64,000 nucleotides of DNA from Bacteroidales bacterium 6E (GTDB lineage Bacteria > Bacteroidota > Bacteroidia > Bacteroidales > Prolixibacteraceae): assembly GCA_001270045.2 (NCBI GenBank), contig DF970686.1, positions 565,048 to 629,047 on the forward strand. The letters run 5' to 3'. The notes under the pieces are model-generated. The model ran no database searches. It had not been told where the DNA came from and saw nothing but the letters and a program-made list of their open reading frames with translations. A program made the position numbers and the translations under genes. Shown one piece after another: positions 52,027 to 62,400 of this stretch (within the stretch, counting starts at the first letter, position 1; every line of letters starts with the position of its first letter).

Positions 52027-52244
52027 TTCTTCTGTGATCAGGTTATATACTCGGGCATATGCCATTTCCTGCTAATGGGTTGAAAAATTCCTGCCCGGGC
52101 TGAAAATGGCGTCACAATGGATGTCCTCCATGGCTGATCTACCTGATAACAATTCCGGGCTGAATTTGCACTATAAGATGGGCCAAAGCTCCACTTGTGA
52201 ATGCCTTGAAATTTTTACGGAGTTTTTCCTTGAACTTGCATAAT

Positions 52245-52961
52245 ATGGAATTGATACTGATTGCCCTTGCACCTGTCATCATCATTGCATTTTACATTTG
52301 GTTCCGCGATAAATATGAACGTGAACCATTGAATATGCTTATTTATTCGCTCGGTGCAGGTATAGTGATCGTGATTCCGATCATCTTCGTCGAAAGTTTG
52401 CTATCTGAGTTAGTGGGGAATCTTGATGGGCTGACGGGAGCTGCATATCATGCATTTGTGGTGGCGGGCTTTACCGAAGAATTATTTAAATACCTGGCCC
52501 TGGTATTACTCATCTGGAAAAGTGTACAATTTAATGACAAATATGATGGCATTGTGTATGCAACCTTCATTTCACTTGGTTTTGCCGGGACCGAAAATGT
52601 ATTGTATGTTCTTCAGAATGGAATGACTACCGGTCTTATGAGAGCATTTACTGCAGTTCCTGCCCATGCCATTTTTGGTATTTCAATGGGGTATTATTTT
52701 GGAATGGCTAGGTTCTATCCTAAACGTGAGCGTAAGCTAAAAACCAAAGCCCTTTGGATTCCGGTTTTTCTGCATGGAGTTTATGATTTCATCCTTATGA
52801 CTGAATTTATCTGGCTTTGGGCTGTTTTTATCTTATTTGTGATTTACCTGTATGTTATTGGATTAAAACGCATGAAAGTGCTTGAGGTCCAATCCTATTA
52901 TCGAACAGATTATGAATTGTTGAATAGGAAATTTGGAGGATTCTCTAAAGGTGATCGTTGA
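52245..52961 (+). CDS. PrsW-type intramembrane metalloprotease
   Basis: 238 residues from the ATG at 52245; the frame opens at a GTG 16 codons upstream, which adds a polar, unfamiliar stretch. About seven membrane helices. PrsW motifs are present: FTEELFKY (Glu-Glu-x-x-Lys type) near 75-82, GTENVLYV, PAHAIFGISMGYYFG and HGVYDF, which supply metal ligands. PrsW in Bacillus cleaves an anti-sigma factor; no anti-sigma factor is encoded nearby. Neighbours are punA upstream and a dehydratase downstream. Confidence 0.88.
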   Translation: MELILIALAPVIIIAFYIWFRDKYEREPLNMLIYSLGAGIVIVIPIIFVESLLSELVGNLDGLTGAAYHAFVVAGFTEELFKYLALVLLIWKSVQFNDKYDGIVYATFISLGFAGTENVLYVLQNGMTTGLMRAFTAVPAHAIFGISMGYYFGMARFYPKRERKLKTKALWIPVFLHGVYDFILMTEFIWLWAVFILFVIYLYVIGLKRMKVLEVQSYYRTDYELLNRKFGGFSKGDR

Positions 52962-53079
52962 ATTTCAAGAATAAATAATGAACGAATTTTCCCAAAGGAT
53001 TTTTATAAACATCTTTCATTTGAAAGTTTGGCAAAACTTTCTGACGAGAATGAATTAACTAATAAATGATTATAGAAAC

Positions 53080-54027
53080 ATGAAATTTTTACCTGATTAT
53101 GAAGATATTGAAAGGGCGCATTCTTTGATTGCCCCATTCGTACATCGAACACCAGTAATGACATCAATTTCTGTAAATACAATAACAGCCGGAAATCTGT
53201 ATTTTAAATGTGAGAATTTTCAAAAAGTCGGGGCTTTTAAATTTCGGGGAGCTTCCAATGCCGTATTTTCCTTATCTGAAGAAGAAGCCCAAAAAGGTGT
53301 TGCCACTCATTCTTCTGGCAATCATGCTGCAGCGTTAGCACTCGCTGCCCGGATGAGGGGAATACCTGCCCATATAGTGATGCCCTCTACATCTCCGGAA
53401 ATAAAGAAACGGGCAGTTGAAGGATATGGTGGCATGATAACTTTGTGTGAACCAACCTTGCAGGCACGGGAATCAACCTTAAATGAGGTAGTTCAAAAAA
53501 CAAGTGCCACTGTTGTCCATCCTTATGACAACTTTTTTGTAATTGCAGGTCAGGGAACGGCAGTAAAGGAACTCATCGAGGATAGGGGTCCTTTCGACCT
53601 TATTATTGCACCCATTGGGGGAGGAGGTCTTTTGAGCGGAACAGCCATTGCCGCGAAATATTTACTGCCGTCATGCCGTGTCATTGCGGCTGAACCTGCC
53701 GGAGCTGATGATGCATACCGTTCATTTCATGCTCACCGCATCATTCCTTCCGAAAATCCAAAGACCATAGCTGACGGATTGCTAACTTCTTTAGGACAAC
53801 GCAACTTTGCGATCATCAGTGGGCTGGTTGACGATATTGTTACAGTGTCAGAGGAGAAAATCATAGAAGCCATGAGGATGATATGGGAAAGAATGAAAAT
53901 AATTATTGAACCATCATCTGCAGTACCTTTGGGGGCAATTTTGGAGGGTAAAATCAGGGTTGAAGGCCTAAAGACCGGAATCATTCTCTCAGGAGGAAAC
54001 CTTGACCTTGGAAAACTTCCTTTCTGA
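53080..54027 (+). CDS. PLP-dependent threonine/serine dehydratase or serine racemase
   Basis: 315 residues of fold type II PLP enzymes, without the C-terminal ACT domain of biosynthetic IlvA. The PLP lysine is Lys54 in GAFKFRGASNA. Also seen are SSGNHAAALALAARM near 78-92, the phosphate-binding GGGGLLSG, and SGGNLD near the end. This short form is typical of catabolic threonine dehydratase and of serine racemase; sequence alone does not decide. Single gene, no promoter recognised with certainty. Confidence 0.88.
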   Translation: MKFLPDYEDIERAHSLIAPFVHRTPVMTSISVNTITAGNLYFKCENFQKVGAFKFRGASNAVFSLSEEEAQKGVATHSSGNHAAALALAARMRGIPAHIVMPSTSPEIKKRAVEGYGGMITLCEPTLQARESTLNEVVQKTSATVVHPYDNFFVIAGQGTAVKELIEDRGPFDLIIAPIGGGGLLSGTAIAAKYLLPSCRVIAAEPAGADDAYRSFHAHRIIPSENPKTIADGLLTSLGQRNFAIISGLVDDIVTVSEEKIIEAMRMIWERMKIIIEPSSAVPLGAILEGKIRVEGLKTGIILSGGNLDLGKLPF

Positions 54028-54134
54028 ATAAATTGAGTTGTTTTGTTGTGAACTTTCTAAAATAACGAACATATGTATTAATATTTTGCAAACAATGGTT
54101 ACTTTTAGAGTTCCTAAAACAAACCCAAGAAATC

Positions 54135-55673
54135 ATGTTTGTAAAAACTTACGCAAGTGCTGTCCAGGGGATCAATGCCGTAACCATTACCATTGAAGCT
54201 GATGTAACAAACGGGATTAAGTTCCTGATGGTTGGACTGCCTGATAATGCCGTCAAGGAGAGCCAGCAGCGAATCGAATCTGCCCTAAGGCTTATGAATC
54301 TGAGATGGCCGCGGCAAAAAATCGTTATTAATATGGCTCCTGCCGATATTCGGAAGGAAGGATCCTCCTACGATCTTCCAATCGCAATTGCAGTATTAGC
54401 TGCATCAGGCCAGATAAAATCTGACAATCTTGAGAAGTATATGCTGATGGGAGAACTGTCTCTCGATGGGTCACTGCAGCCAGTGAAGGGTGTACTGCCT
54501 ATTGCAGTCAATGCCCGTAAAGAAGGCTTTGAAGGTTTTATCCTGCCAAAGCAGAATGCAAGGGAAGCTGCAGTTGTTGATAGATTAAAGGTTTACGGGG
54601 CAGCTACCATCGCTGAAGTCATATCTTTTCTGAATGATGAGCAGAAAATTGAGCCAACCATAGTGGATACCCGCAAAGAATTTTTTGGAAAGGTTGGACA
54701 ATTTGATGTCGATTTTTCGGATGTCAAGGGCCAGGAAAGTGTAAAACGGGCACTTGAAATAGCTGCGGCAGGTTCCCATAATATCATTTTGATTGGTCCA
54801 CCCGGGTCCGGGAAGACCATGCTTGCCAAGAGAATACCTTCAATACTTCCACCATTTACACTCAAAGAAGCTCTTGAAACCACAAAGATTCATTCCGTTG
54901 CAGGAAAAATTGACAAGGATACTTCGCTAATGACCATCCGTCCATTCAGGAGCCCTCATCATACCATATCGGATGTTGCCTTGGTTGGTGGTGGAGCGTA
55001 TCCTCAACCTGGAGAAATCAGCCTGTCACACAATGGTGTTCTTTTTCTCGATGAGTTACCAGAATTCAAGCGTACAGTCCTGGAGGTGATGCGCCAACCT
55101 CTGGAAGATCGCAAAATCACTGTCTCACGGGCCAGGTTTACAGTCGAGTATCCGGCATCGTTCATGTTGATAGCATCCATGAACCCTTGTCCTTGTGGCT
55201 ATTACAACCATCCAGCGAAGGAGTGTGTATGTGCGTCCGGACAGGTCCAGAAATATCTCAACAGGATTTCGGGTCCTTTGCTCGACCGAATTGATATCCA
55301 TCTGGAGGTTGTTCCTGTTCCTTTCAAGAACCTGGATGAAAAAGAATCTTCTGAAAAGAGTGAAATGATACGTGAACGTGTGATAAGGGCCCGAACCATT
55401 CAGGAAGAGCGATTTAGTGTGCATAAAGGTATTTATTCGAATGCACAGATGAATCCTGGCTTAATCACAAAGTTTGTTCGACTTGATAGTGCCTGTCGTG
55501 AGTTATTGAAAAATGCTATGGAGCGACTTGGCCTTTCCGCAAGGGCATATGACCGGATCCTTAAAGTCTCAAGAACCATTGCCGACCTTGATGGTAGTAA
55601 TGATATTCAGTCACATCATCTATCTGAGGCAATACATTATCGCAGTCTTGACAGGGAGAGTTGGGGTGGCTGA
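54135..55673 (+). CDS. comM: YifB/ComM family Mg-chelatase-like ATPase
   Basis: 512 residues. The N-terminal domain (MFVKTYASAVQGINAVTITIE-like start, then FLMVGLPDNAVKESQQR) is followed by the AAA+ core with Walker A GPPGSGKTMLAKR near 216 and Walker B GVLFLDELPEF, and the C-terminal Mg-chelatase lid (LIASMNPCPCGYY with Cys residues, then RIDIHLEVVPVPF). ComM is a hexameric helicase that supports branch migration during natural transformation. Whether this organism is competent cannot be judged. Convergent with the PurF-like gene, 13 bases apart. Confidence 0.94.
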   Translation: MFVKTYASAVQGINAVTITIEADVTNGIKFLMVGLPDNAVKESQQRIESALRLMNLRWPRQKIVINMAPADIRKEGSSYDLPIAIAVLAASGQIKSDNLEKYMLMGELSLDGSLQPVKGVLPIAVNARKEGFEGFILPKQNAREAAVVDRLKVYGAATIAEVISFLNDEQKIEPTIVDTRKEFFGKVGQFDVDFSDVKGQESVKRALEIAAAGSHNIILIGPPGSGKTMLAKRIPSILPPFTLKEALETTKIHSVAGKIDKDTSLMTIRPFRSPHHTISDVALVGGGAYPQPGEISLSHNGVLFLDELPEFKRTVLEVMRQPLEDRKITVSRARFTVEYPASFMLIASMNPCPCGYYNHPAKECVCASGQVQKYLNRISGPLLDRIDIHLEVVPVPFKNLDEKESSEKSEMIRERVIRARTIQEERFSVHKGIYSNAQMNPGLITKFVRLDSACRELLKNAMERLGLSARAYDRILKVSRTIADLDGSNDIQSHHLSEAIHYRSLDRESWGG

Positions 55674-55690
55674 TTGGTTTTTTCAATCAG
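55670..55690. other. Hairpin spanning convergent stop codons
   Basis: CTGATTG (55670-55676) pairs with CAATCAG (55684-55690) around GTTTTTT. It covers the stop codons of comM and the convergent PurF-like gene. No T-run follows the stem in either direction, so it is at best a weak terminator. Confidence 0.4.
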
Positions 55691-57093
55691 GAATAGCTGC
55701 TATTATCCCAGCAATGTGTACAAAGTTTTTCCTTTGGCAAGCCGATTGCTTCTACCAAATCCTCAAGTCTTTGAAAAACAAGTGTTGTCAATTTGAGCTT
55801 GCGTCTGATATGATCGACCATCTTTTTATATTTTTCACTGTCAGGATTGTTATAATCCTTGAGGTCAACATCATATTCCCCTTCGAGTTCGAGAATTGCC
55901 TTTCTGGTAGCCAAATCAGTAATTTTTCTTGACCTTGAGAAGTTTAAAAAATCGCATGGATAAAGGAGAGGAGGACAGGCAACTTTCATGTGGATCTCAC
56001 GGATGCCTGCCTCATACAATGCCTGTGTATTACCGATAAGTTGGGTTCCCCGCACAATGGAATCGTCAAGAAATATCCCTGATTTGCCACCAACCAGCGA
56101 GTGATTAGGGATTAATTTCATTCTGGCCACAAGGTCACGCATTTCCTGATTCTGTGGCATGAAACTTCTGGGCCAGGTGGGTGTATATTTGGCATAGGGC
56201 CTCATGTACGGTATACGGCTCTCATTGCTGTAACCCACTGCATGGGCGATCCCTGAATCAGGAATCCCTGAAACAAAATCTGCTTTTGTCTGGCTTCGTT
56301 TGGCAAGTGCCGCACCGCAACGATATCTGCATTCCTCTACATTAATACCTTCATAAAAAGATGGTGGATAGCCATAATAGACCCACAGAAAGGCACAGAC
56401 CTGCATTTTTTCGTTGGCTTTTCTGAGGACTTCCGTTCCATCCGCAGTGATTCTAATGATCTCCCCCGGCCCGATGTCTCTAATGGTAGTATAACCAAGA
56501 TTAAAAAAAGAACACGATTCGGTGGCAACAGCCCATGAGTTTTCCTTTTGCCCAAGCGCAACCGGTGTCCTGCCCAGTTTGTCCCTTGCAGCTATTATCC
56601 CTTCTTCCGTCAACATGAGAATTGAACAGGATCCCTTGATAAGATTGAAAGCATTTTCAATACCCGTAACGATGTCATCCGACTCGCAAATCATCATGGC
56701 CATCAGTTCGGTTGGATTGGTGCCACCCTGACTGGTTTCAGCAAAGTGCTGTCTTTTATCCAGCTGTCGTTTTTCGAGTTCCTCAAGATTGCTGATTTTG
56801 CCAACCGTGCAAATTGCAAACTTCCCCAGATGTGAGTGGACAATAATGGGTTGTGCTTCAGTATCGCTGATTATTCCAATTCCGCTGTTGGCGGCGAAAG
56901 TTTTGACATCCTCCGAAAATTTGCTTCTGAAATAATCATTCTCAATACTGTGAATTGCTCTTTGGAATCCATTTCTTGCATTGTAGAAAGCCATGCCGGC
57001 CCTCTTTGTACCCAAGTGTGAATGATAATCGGTACCATAGAAAACATCATAGACACAGTTACCTTTTCCCACACTTCCAAAAAATCCACTCAT
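55687..57093 (-). CDS. PurF-like amidophosphoribosyltransferase paralogue with degenerate glutaminase site
   Basis: 468 residues. The phosphoribosyltransferase half is intact, with FLDDSIVRGTQ (341-351), and the Fe-S cluster Cys set typical of Bacillus-type PurF is present (Cys233, Cys374 or 380, Cys458 and Cys461). The N-terminal glutaminase half keeps the fold but not the site: the Cys nucleophile after Met1 is Ser2, the HxRYST segment is IISDTE (74-79), and the oxyanion Asn-Gly is replaced (CTVGK, 95-99). It should not hydrolyse glutamine. It may use free ammonia or have another role. I recall similar proteins in Bacteroides beside a normal PurF. Confidence 0.85.
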   Translation of the reverse strand: MSGFFGSVGKGNCVYDVFYGTDYHSHLGTKRAGMAFYNARNGFQRAIHSIENDYFRSKFSEDVKTFAANSGIGIISDTEAQPIIVHSHLGKFAICTVGKISNLEELEKRQLDKRQHFAETSQGGTNPTELMAMMICESDDIVTGIENAFNLIKGSCSILMLTEEGIIAARDKLGRTPVALGQKENSWAVATESCSFFNLGYTTIRDIGPGEIIRITADGTEVLRKANEKMQVCAFLWVYYGYPPSFYEGINVEECRYRCGAALAKRSQTKADFVSGIPDSGIAHAVGYSNESRIPYMRPYAKYTPTWPRSFMPQNQEMRDLVARMKLIPNHSLVGGKSGIFLDDSIVRGTQLIGNTQALYEAGIREIHMKVACPPLLYPCDFLNFSRSRKITDLATRKAILELEGEYDVDLKDYNNPDSEKYKKMVDHIRRKLKLTTLVFQRLEDLVEAIGLPKEKLCTHCWDNSSYS

Positions 57094-57163
57094 ATTCAGT
57101 CTGTTTTATAAAATTTGGCTGTCCTGGTTTGCGTGTGTGAAAATGAAAATAAAAATCCAAAAA

Positions 57164-58537
57164 TCAACCAGGATTATCGATTTTGATTTTGTTTTTTACC
57201 CTTCCCCTGAAATAATGATAGACCGGGAGTCCAAGTAACACTGTCAACAAGGCTGTTAAAGATTCAAAAGGCCGTTCAAAAAAGGAGAGTCCCAGCATTA
57301 ATGCGCTGGTTGTAAGAAAGAAGATTTGTACATAGGGATATCCGGGCATCAGTGGGATGCCCTTGTTCCCTTTCCTCAGTTTGAAAATGCCCGTAACGGC
57401 AATCAGCGGAAATAAACCAAGCGCAAATCCCATATATGTAAGAATTTGGTCAAAGGTTCCTGAGATGACCATTATAATCGACAAAGCTCCTTGTAAAAGA
57501 ATAGCCCTTGAAGGCACATGGTTGTGGTCAGTAACCCGTGCAAATGACTTGAAGAAGTATCCGTCCCGAGACATGGCATAATACACTCTGGGTCCTAGAA
57601 TCAGATATGCACTCAGGGAAGAAAAGAGTGCAAATGATATCAGTAATGATATGATTGATTCAGCCCTTACCCCAAATGCATTGGCGACTGCCAGCCCACC
57701 CACTGAAACTACGCCCTTCATTTGATCTGGCGGAATGGAATAAACGAAGAATACATTCAACAGAAAGTAAAGAGCCACAACAGTCAAGGTTCCTGTTATC
57801 AAGGCTTTTGGAATATTCCTTCTGGGATTTTTTACTTCTGATCCGATATAGGTAGCCGCATTCCACCCGCTGTATGCAAACATGACCCAAAGCAATGAAA
57901 GTCCACCGGCTTTCAATCCTGATAAGTCAACAACAAACGGTTCATTCATTGAAAAGTGGCTCCAATCTCCATCCCCAAGTATTAGCCCTCCTGCGATAAG
58001 CAATACCAGCAGTGCAATTTTTAAAATGGTCAGAATGTTCTGGATCCTGGATCCAAAAGTTAATCCCCGGGCATGGATGGCGGTAAAGAATAATATGACA
58101 CTAATGGCTAGAATTTGCTTGACACTTTCCGGGGATATGTCGCTCAATGGACCGTAATCTGCGATGATCGGAACTGCTCGATAAAAATATTCACTGAATC
58201 CGATGGCAGAGGCAGCAATTGGTGCCGAGAATCCGGCAATAAATGAAACCCATCCTGATAAGAATCCAAGTGATGGATGATATAGGCGTGATAGAAATGT
58301 ATATTCACCTCCGGCCTGGGGCATGGCTATCCCAAGTTCACTATAAGATAAAGCACCACTAATGGCAATCAATCAGCCAAAAAGCCAGATGAATATCATC
58401 ATCAGTGCGTGGTTAATTTCTCCCAACAAAATTCCAGATGTTGTAAATATACCAGCACCAATGATATTGGCAACCACAATATTGTAGAGCGGGAAATATC
58501 CCAGTCTGCGGTTGAGCCGATGGTGATTCTCAGACAT
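57164..58537 (-). pseudogene. Amino-acid/polyamine permease (APC family) interrupted by TGA
   Basis: The reading frame begins at the ATG at 58537 and is APC-like from the start (GYFPLYNIVVANIIGAGIFTT), but codon 55 is TGA (58373-58375). Reading continues in the same frame with LIAISGALSYSELG and a full set of about eleven further helices to 57164. A Gly codon (GGA) fits the family at that point, so one G-to-T change explains it. No frameshift is needed. A TTG right after the stop could restart translation, giving a 402-residue protein without helix 1. TGA is a normal stop elsewhere in the window. Sequencing error is also possible. Confidence 0.85.
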
Positions 58538-58546
58538 TTAGAGAGG

Positions 58547-59194
58547 TTATTTCTTGCAACTGATTGATAGGCCTGAACGGCTGTTTCTGTCATGTCGCGT
58601 AGTGTAGGCTGGATTTTTTTCAATATAAGCCAGAAATTCCCTGATATCGGCCGATCGCATATTTGTATTGTGTGCAACAAAACAACCTCCTTTCTGCATC
58701 TTGGATTCCATAGCGATAAAATAGTTTTTATACCACCATTTGTCAGCATCGCAAAAAACAAAGTCATACTTGCCTTCTAAAGAAGGAACCAGGTCGTGTG
58801 CATCTCCAAGCCTGGCATCAATATATTCTGAAAGTCCGGCTTTTCGGAAGTTGGCTAATGCCTGAACATATCTCTTTTTGTCGATTTCGATGGTGATCAA
58901 TTTTCCTCCTGTTTTTGATAAAGCCCAAGCTATCCATACCGCTGAATGCCCGGTGGATGTTCCAATTTCAAGAGCACTCGTGTATTTACCCTCTAGAATC
59001 AAGTCATAAAGAATACGTCCATCTGTAACCGGAATATTCATATCTCTCCATTGTCCTGATTGATCGTTCAGAAAAGACAATACCTTTTTATCGAGTTCAT
59101 TCTGTGCTTCCGGATATTGTGCCGCCGAAAAGATGGGCGTTAAAATAAAAATGAATATGATCCAGGTAAGGATGTTATGTCTGTCCGATTTCAT
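58547..59194 (-). CDS. Exported class I SAM O-methyltransferase-like protein
   Basis: 215 residues from the ATG at 59194. The N-terminus has a hydrophobic segment (residues 8-24) ending SAAQ, a convincing signal peptide. The body is a SAM methyltransferase fold: motif I ALEIGTSTGHSAVW, ITIEIDKKR (acidic motif II), and DFVFCDADKWWYKNY, as in catechol-type O-methyltransferases. SAM is not known to occur in the periplasm, so either the segment is a membrane anchor or the protein does something else there. The frame opens 21 codons earlier, before the signal. It lies upstream of the broken permease, 9 bases apart. Confidence 0.75.
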   Translation of the reverse strand: MKSDRHNILTWIIFIFILTPIFSAAQYPEAQNELDKKVLSFLNDQSGQWRDMNIPVTDGRILYDLILEGKYTSALEIGTSTGHSAVWIAWALSKTGGKLITIEIDKKRYVQALANFRKAGLSEYIDARLGDAHDLVPSLEGKYDFVFCDADKWWYKNYFIAMESKMQKGGCFVAHNTNMRSADIREFLAYIEKNPAYTTRHDRNSRSGLSISCKK

Positions 59195-59334
59195 AGAGAG
59201 AAGATTATTCGGTTTAATGATCAACGTATAAAACAGCAAGAATATTCTGTCAGCCAAAATATAGTGAGTTTTACAACAAAAATAATGCTAAGATACTAAT
59301 GGTGAGAGTGAACTTTCGATTTCTTACTGTTCTC

Positions 59335-59379
59335 ATAAAAAGAAATCAGGGATGATAAAATTTTTCGATCCCTGATTTC
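59335..59379 (-). terminator. Terminator of the Asp-box protein gene
   Basis: GAAATCAGGGAT (59342-59353) pairs with ATCCCTGATTTC (59368-59379). On the minus strand TTTTTA follows. Confidence 0.85.
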
Positions 59380-59402
59380 CAACATTAGTACAAAATAGTG
59401 GA

Positions 59403-62400
59403 TTATTTATTCCAGACCGGCATTCTGCCTGGAGTCCATGGAGCATTCAGTTTTGTAAGTTCTTCTTCGAGTGATGGAATATCCGTTTCCACCAATTTGG
59501 TAAGTTTTTCAAGAACAGGTGGAAATTCTTCCTTCAGAATCGCAAGACTTTCTTTTTCTGTTGCAGTGATGGCAGACAGATTACCAACGAAGCCATAGGA
59601 AACAGATGAAAGCCGGATGTTCAGCGGTACTTGTGCCGGTGGTGTCTCTTCTCTGCTGGCTTTGGGCTGAACACCGTTTAACAGGAAGTTGATTTCTTCC
59701 AGTTCCCTTCCCAGTACACGTGCCTTGTCCATCAGGCTCTGGTCTGCTTCAGGTGTTGCGTAAATAGCCTGTTTAATATGCTCAATCTTACTGATCATTT
59801 CATTGGTCAAGCGTGTGGTGCCGGTCATGGCAACAGATAACCTGCTTACTTCCCTTGCAAATTGGATATTCTCCCTGTAATTTGCAGCGGGAAGAGTGAC
59901 CAACTCCGGTTTTTTTGTCAAAAACTTCGTCGAACCTGCCAGTTGTTTCAATTCTCCCTGATGCCATAATGCCAGGTCTACGGTATATTCTCCTGGCATA
60001 ACCAGAAGTCCGCTTCCACCACCTCTTCGGCCAGAACTGCCTGCAATTGGGTTGAATGATCCGGAAACACTGGTTGCTGAAGGATTATTGTAACGCAGGT
60101 CCCAGTTAACTCGGTTTATGCCTTTTGATGGATTTTGGGTGATTCTTCGGATAATATTCCCATCCGTGTCCCTGATTGTAAAAATCAGGTGTGAGCTTTC
60201 TTCCATGCCCTCCAGTTCAAGTTCACGCCAAGTAGGCTGTGGTATTGGTTTTCCATCTTTAAATAGTTTCTTTTCCTCTTCGGTTCTCAGCGCCTTGGAA
60301 GATTTTGGTGCTTCTTTCAGGAAGTATGTAAAGGTTACTCCAAATTCCGGATTAGGTGCGGTATAATAGGTATCACCCTGATTGTCTTTGTTGCTTGAGG
60401 GATTAAATAATAGTGCATCTTTAATCGGGAACAGATGAGCCTCTTTGTCAAGATTCTCATTATTCAGGTCACGTAAAGGGCTGTAATCGTCCAGGATATA
60501 AAATCCTCGGCCGAATGTGGCCAGTACCAGGTCACACTCTCTCTTCTGGATAGCCATATGCCTGACTGCAATAGTTGGAATACCGGCTTTGAGCTGTACC
60601 CAGTTGGATCCACCATCTTTGGAGAAGAATACTCCAAATTCAGTCCCGGCAAACAGCAGGTCACTATTAATAAAATCTTGTTCAAGCGAGTGAACGGTGC
60701 CGTTTTCAGGCATATTTGAAGAAATGGAACTCCATGACTTTCCCTTGTCGGTACTTTTTAATATATATGGTTTGAAATCATCCCGCTTCAGGTTATCGAA
60801 CGAGGCATAGACAATATTTTCATTGAATTTATCAGCATGGATATGTGAAACATAGGTGTATTCAGGGACTCCGGGGAAGTTTTTGACCTGTCTCCAATTC
60901 TTGCCGCCATCTTCTGTAATTGAAATGACACCGTCGTCAGTTCCTGCATACAGGAGATTCTCGTTAAGCGGAGATTCAGCCAAAGCGACGATGGTTCCCC
61001 ATAAGGAGGTCGAAACATCTTTGGCCACAGCGTCAATACTCCAGAATTTTCCCATGACAGGCCAGGTGTTACGATCAGTCTTGGTTGTCAGATCATCGCT
61101 GATCACTTCCCATGAATCGCCTCTGTTGTCACTCCTGAAGACCTTGTTTGCCGCGAAATAAATCCTTTTGGGATGGTGTTTGCTGACAAACATAGGTGCG
61201 TTCCAGTTCCATTTGTAGGTTTCCTCTCCCTTTCTCTCCCTGGGTTTTATGTTTTTTGCCTCACCGCTTCGTTTGTCGTATCGACTCAAATTCCCATACT
61301 GGTATTCGGTATAAACAATGTTGTGGTCTTCGGGATCGGTATCAATCCAAAATCCATCACCGCCCATGGTAACAATCCATTCATCGTTTGTAACACCGCT
61401 CCTGGTGAGATTTGCTGATGGGCCATACATGGAATTGTTATCCTGTGTTCCGCCATAAACATTGTAAAAGGGATAGGCATTATCGACATTGACACGGTAG
61501 AACTGCGTGACAGGAAGGTTTTCCTTGAAGTCCCAGCTAGACCCGTTATCCCAGGTTTCATAAATCCCTCCGTCACCTCCAATGATGATATGTCTTGTGT
61601 TTGAAGGATCTATCCATAGTGCATGATCGTCGACATGGCGGCCACTGTTGCCAAGGTTGCGCCAGGTTTTTCCACCGTCTTCCGTGATTTGTGTATAGGT
61701 GTCAAGAGATATAACCCGGTCAACATCTTTCGGATCGCAATGGATCTTGTTGTAATATTGACCTGAGCTGTGATAGCTGTTCATTTTTTCCCAGCTCTCC
61801 CCTTTATCTGTCGAGCGGAAGAATCCTCCCGAGTTTCCGGCAGCCTCAACAATCAGGTAAACAACATTCGGATCAACAGGAGATACATCAATGCCCATAC
61901 TACCTATGTCTCCAGATGGCAATCCCTTCATGGTTTTGTTCCAGGAAGTTCCTCCATCAGTAGATTTGTAAACGGCTGATTCAGGTCCTCCTCCGATTTT
62001 ACTGAAAACATGTCTTCTTCTTTGTTCTGATGTAGCATACATGATGTCAGGGTTTGATGGGTCCAGGACCACGTTGTTGACACCTGTTTCGTCGCTGATA
62101 TTCAATACTTTTTCCCAGGTTTTCCCTCCGTCTGCAGTTTTATATAAACCTCTTTCTCCTCCAGGACCCCATGCCGATCCTTCACATGCAACAAAGACTA
62201 TATCAGAACTCCTCGGATCAATGACAATTCCTCCTATCTGCCGGCTTTGTTTTAGTCCCATATTCTTGAAGGATTTTCCTCCATCAGTCGATTTATATAC
62301 TCCGTCCCCGTATCCAAGGGCTCTCTGGTGATTGTTTTCGCCGGTTCCTACCCAAACAACATTGTAATTGTTGGGATCAATCTTCACGACACCTGTTGCA

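Noticed and set aside
57164-58372. Calling the permease an intact 402-residue gene
   Set aside because: The TTG start lies directly after an in-frame TGA, and helix 1 with its conserved GAGIFTT motif is upstream of that stop.
58373-58375. TGA read as Trp or selenocysteine
   Set aside because: Several genes in the window end in TGA, including trpC and comM. The family has Gly here, and no SECIS-like hairpin is evident just downstream.
58402-58767. 121-codon minus-strand frame overlapping the permease and methyltransferase genes
   Set aside because: It overlaps two better-supported genes in another frame and resembles no protein.
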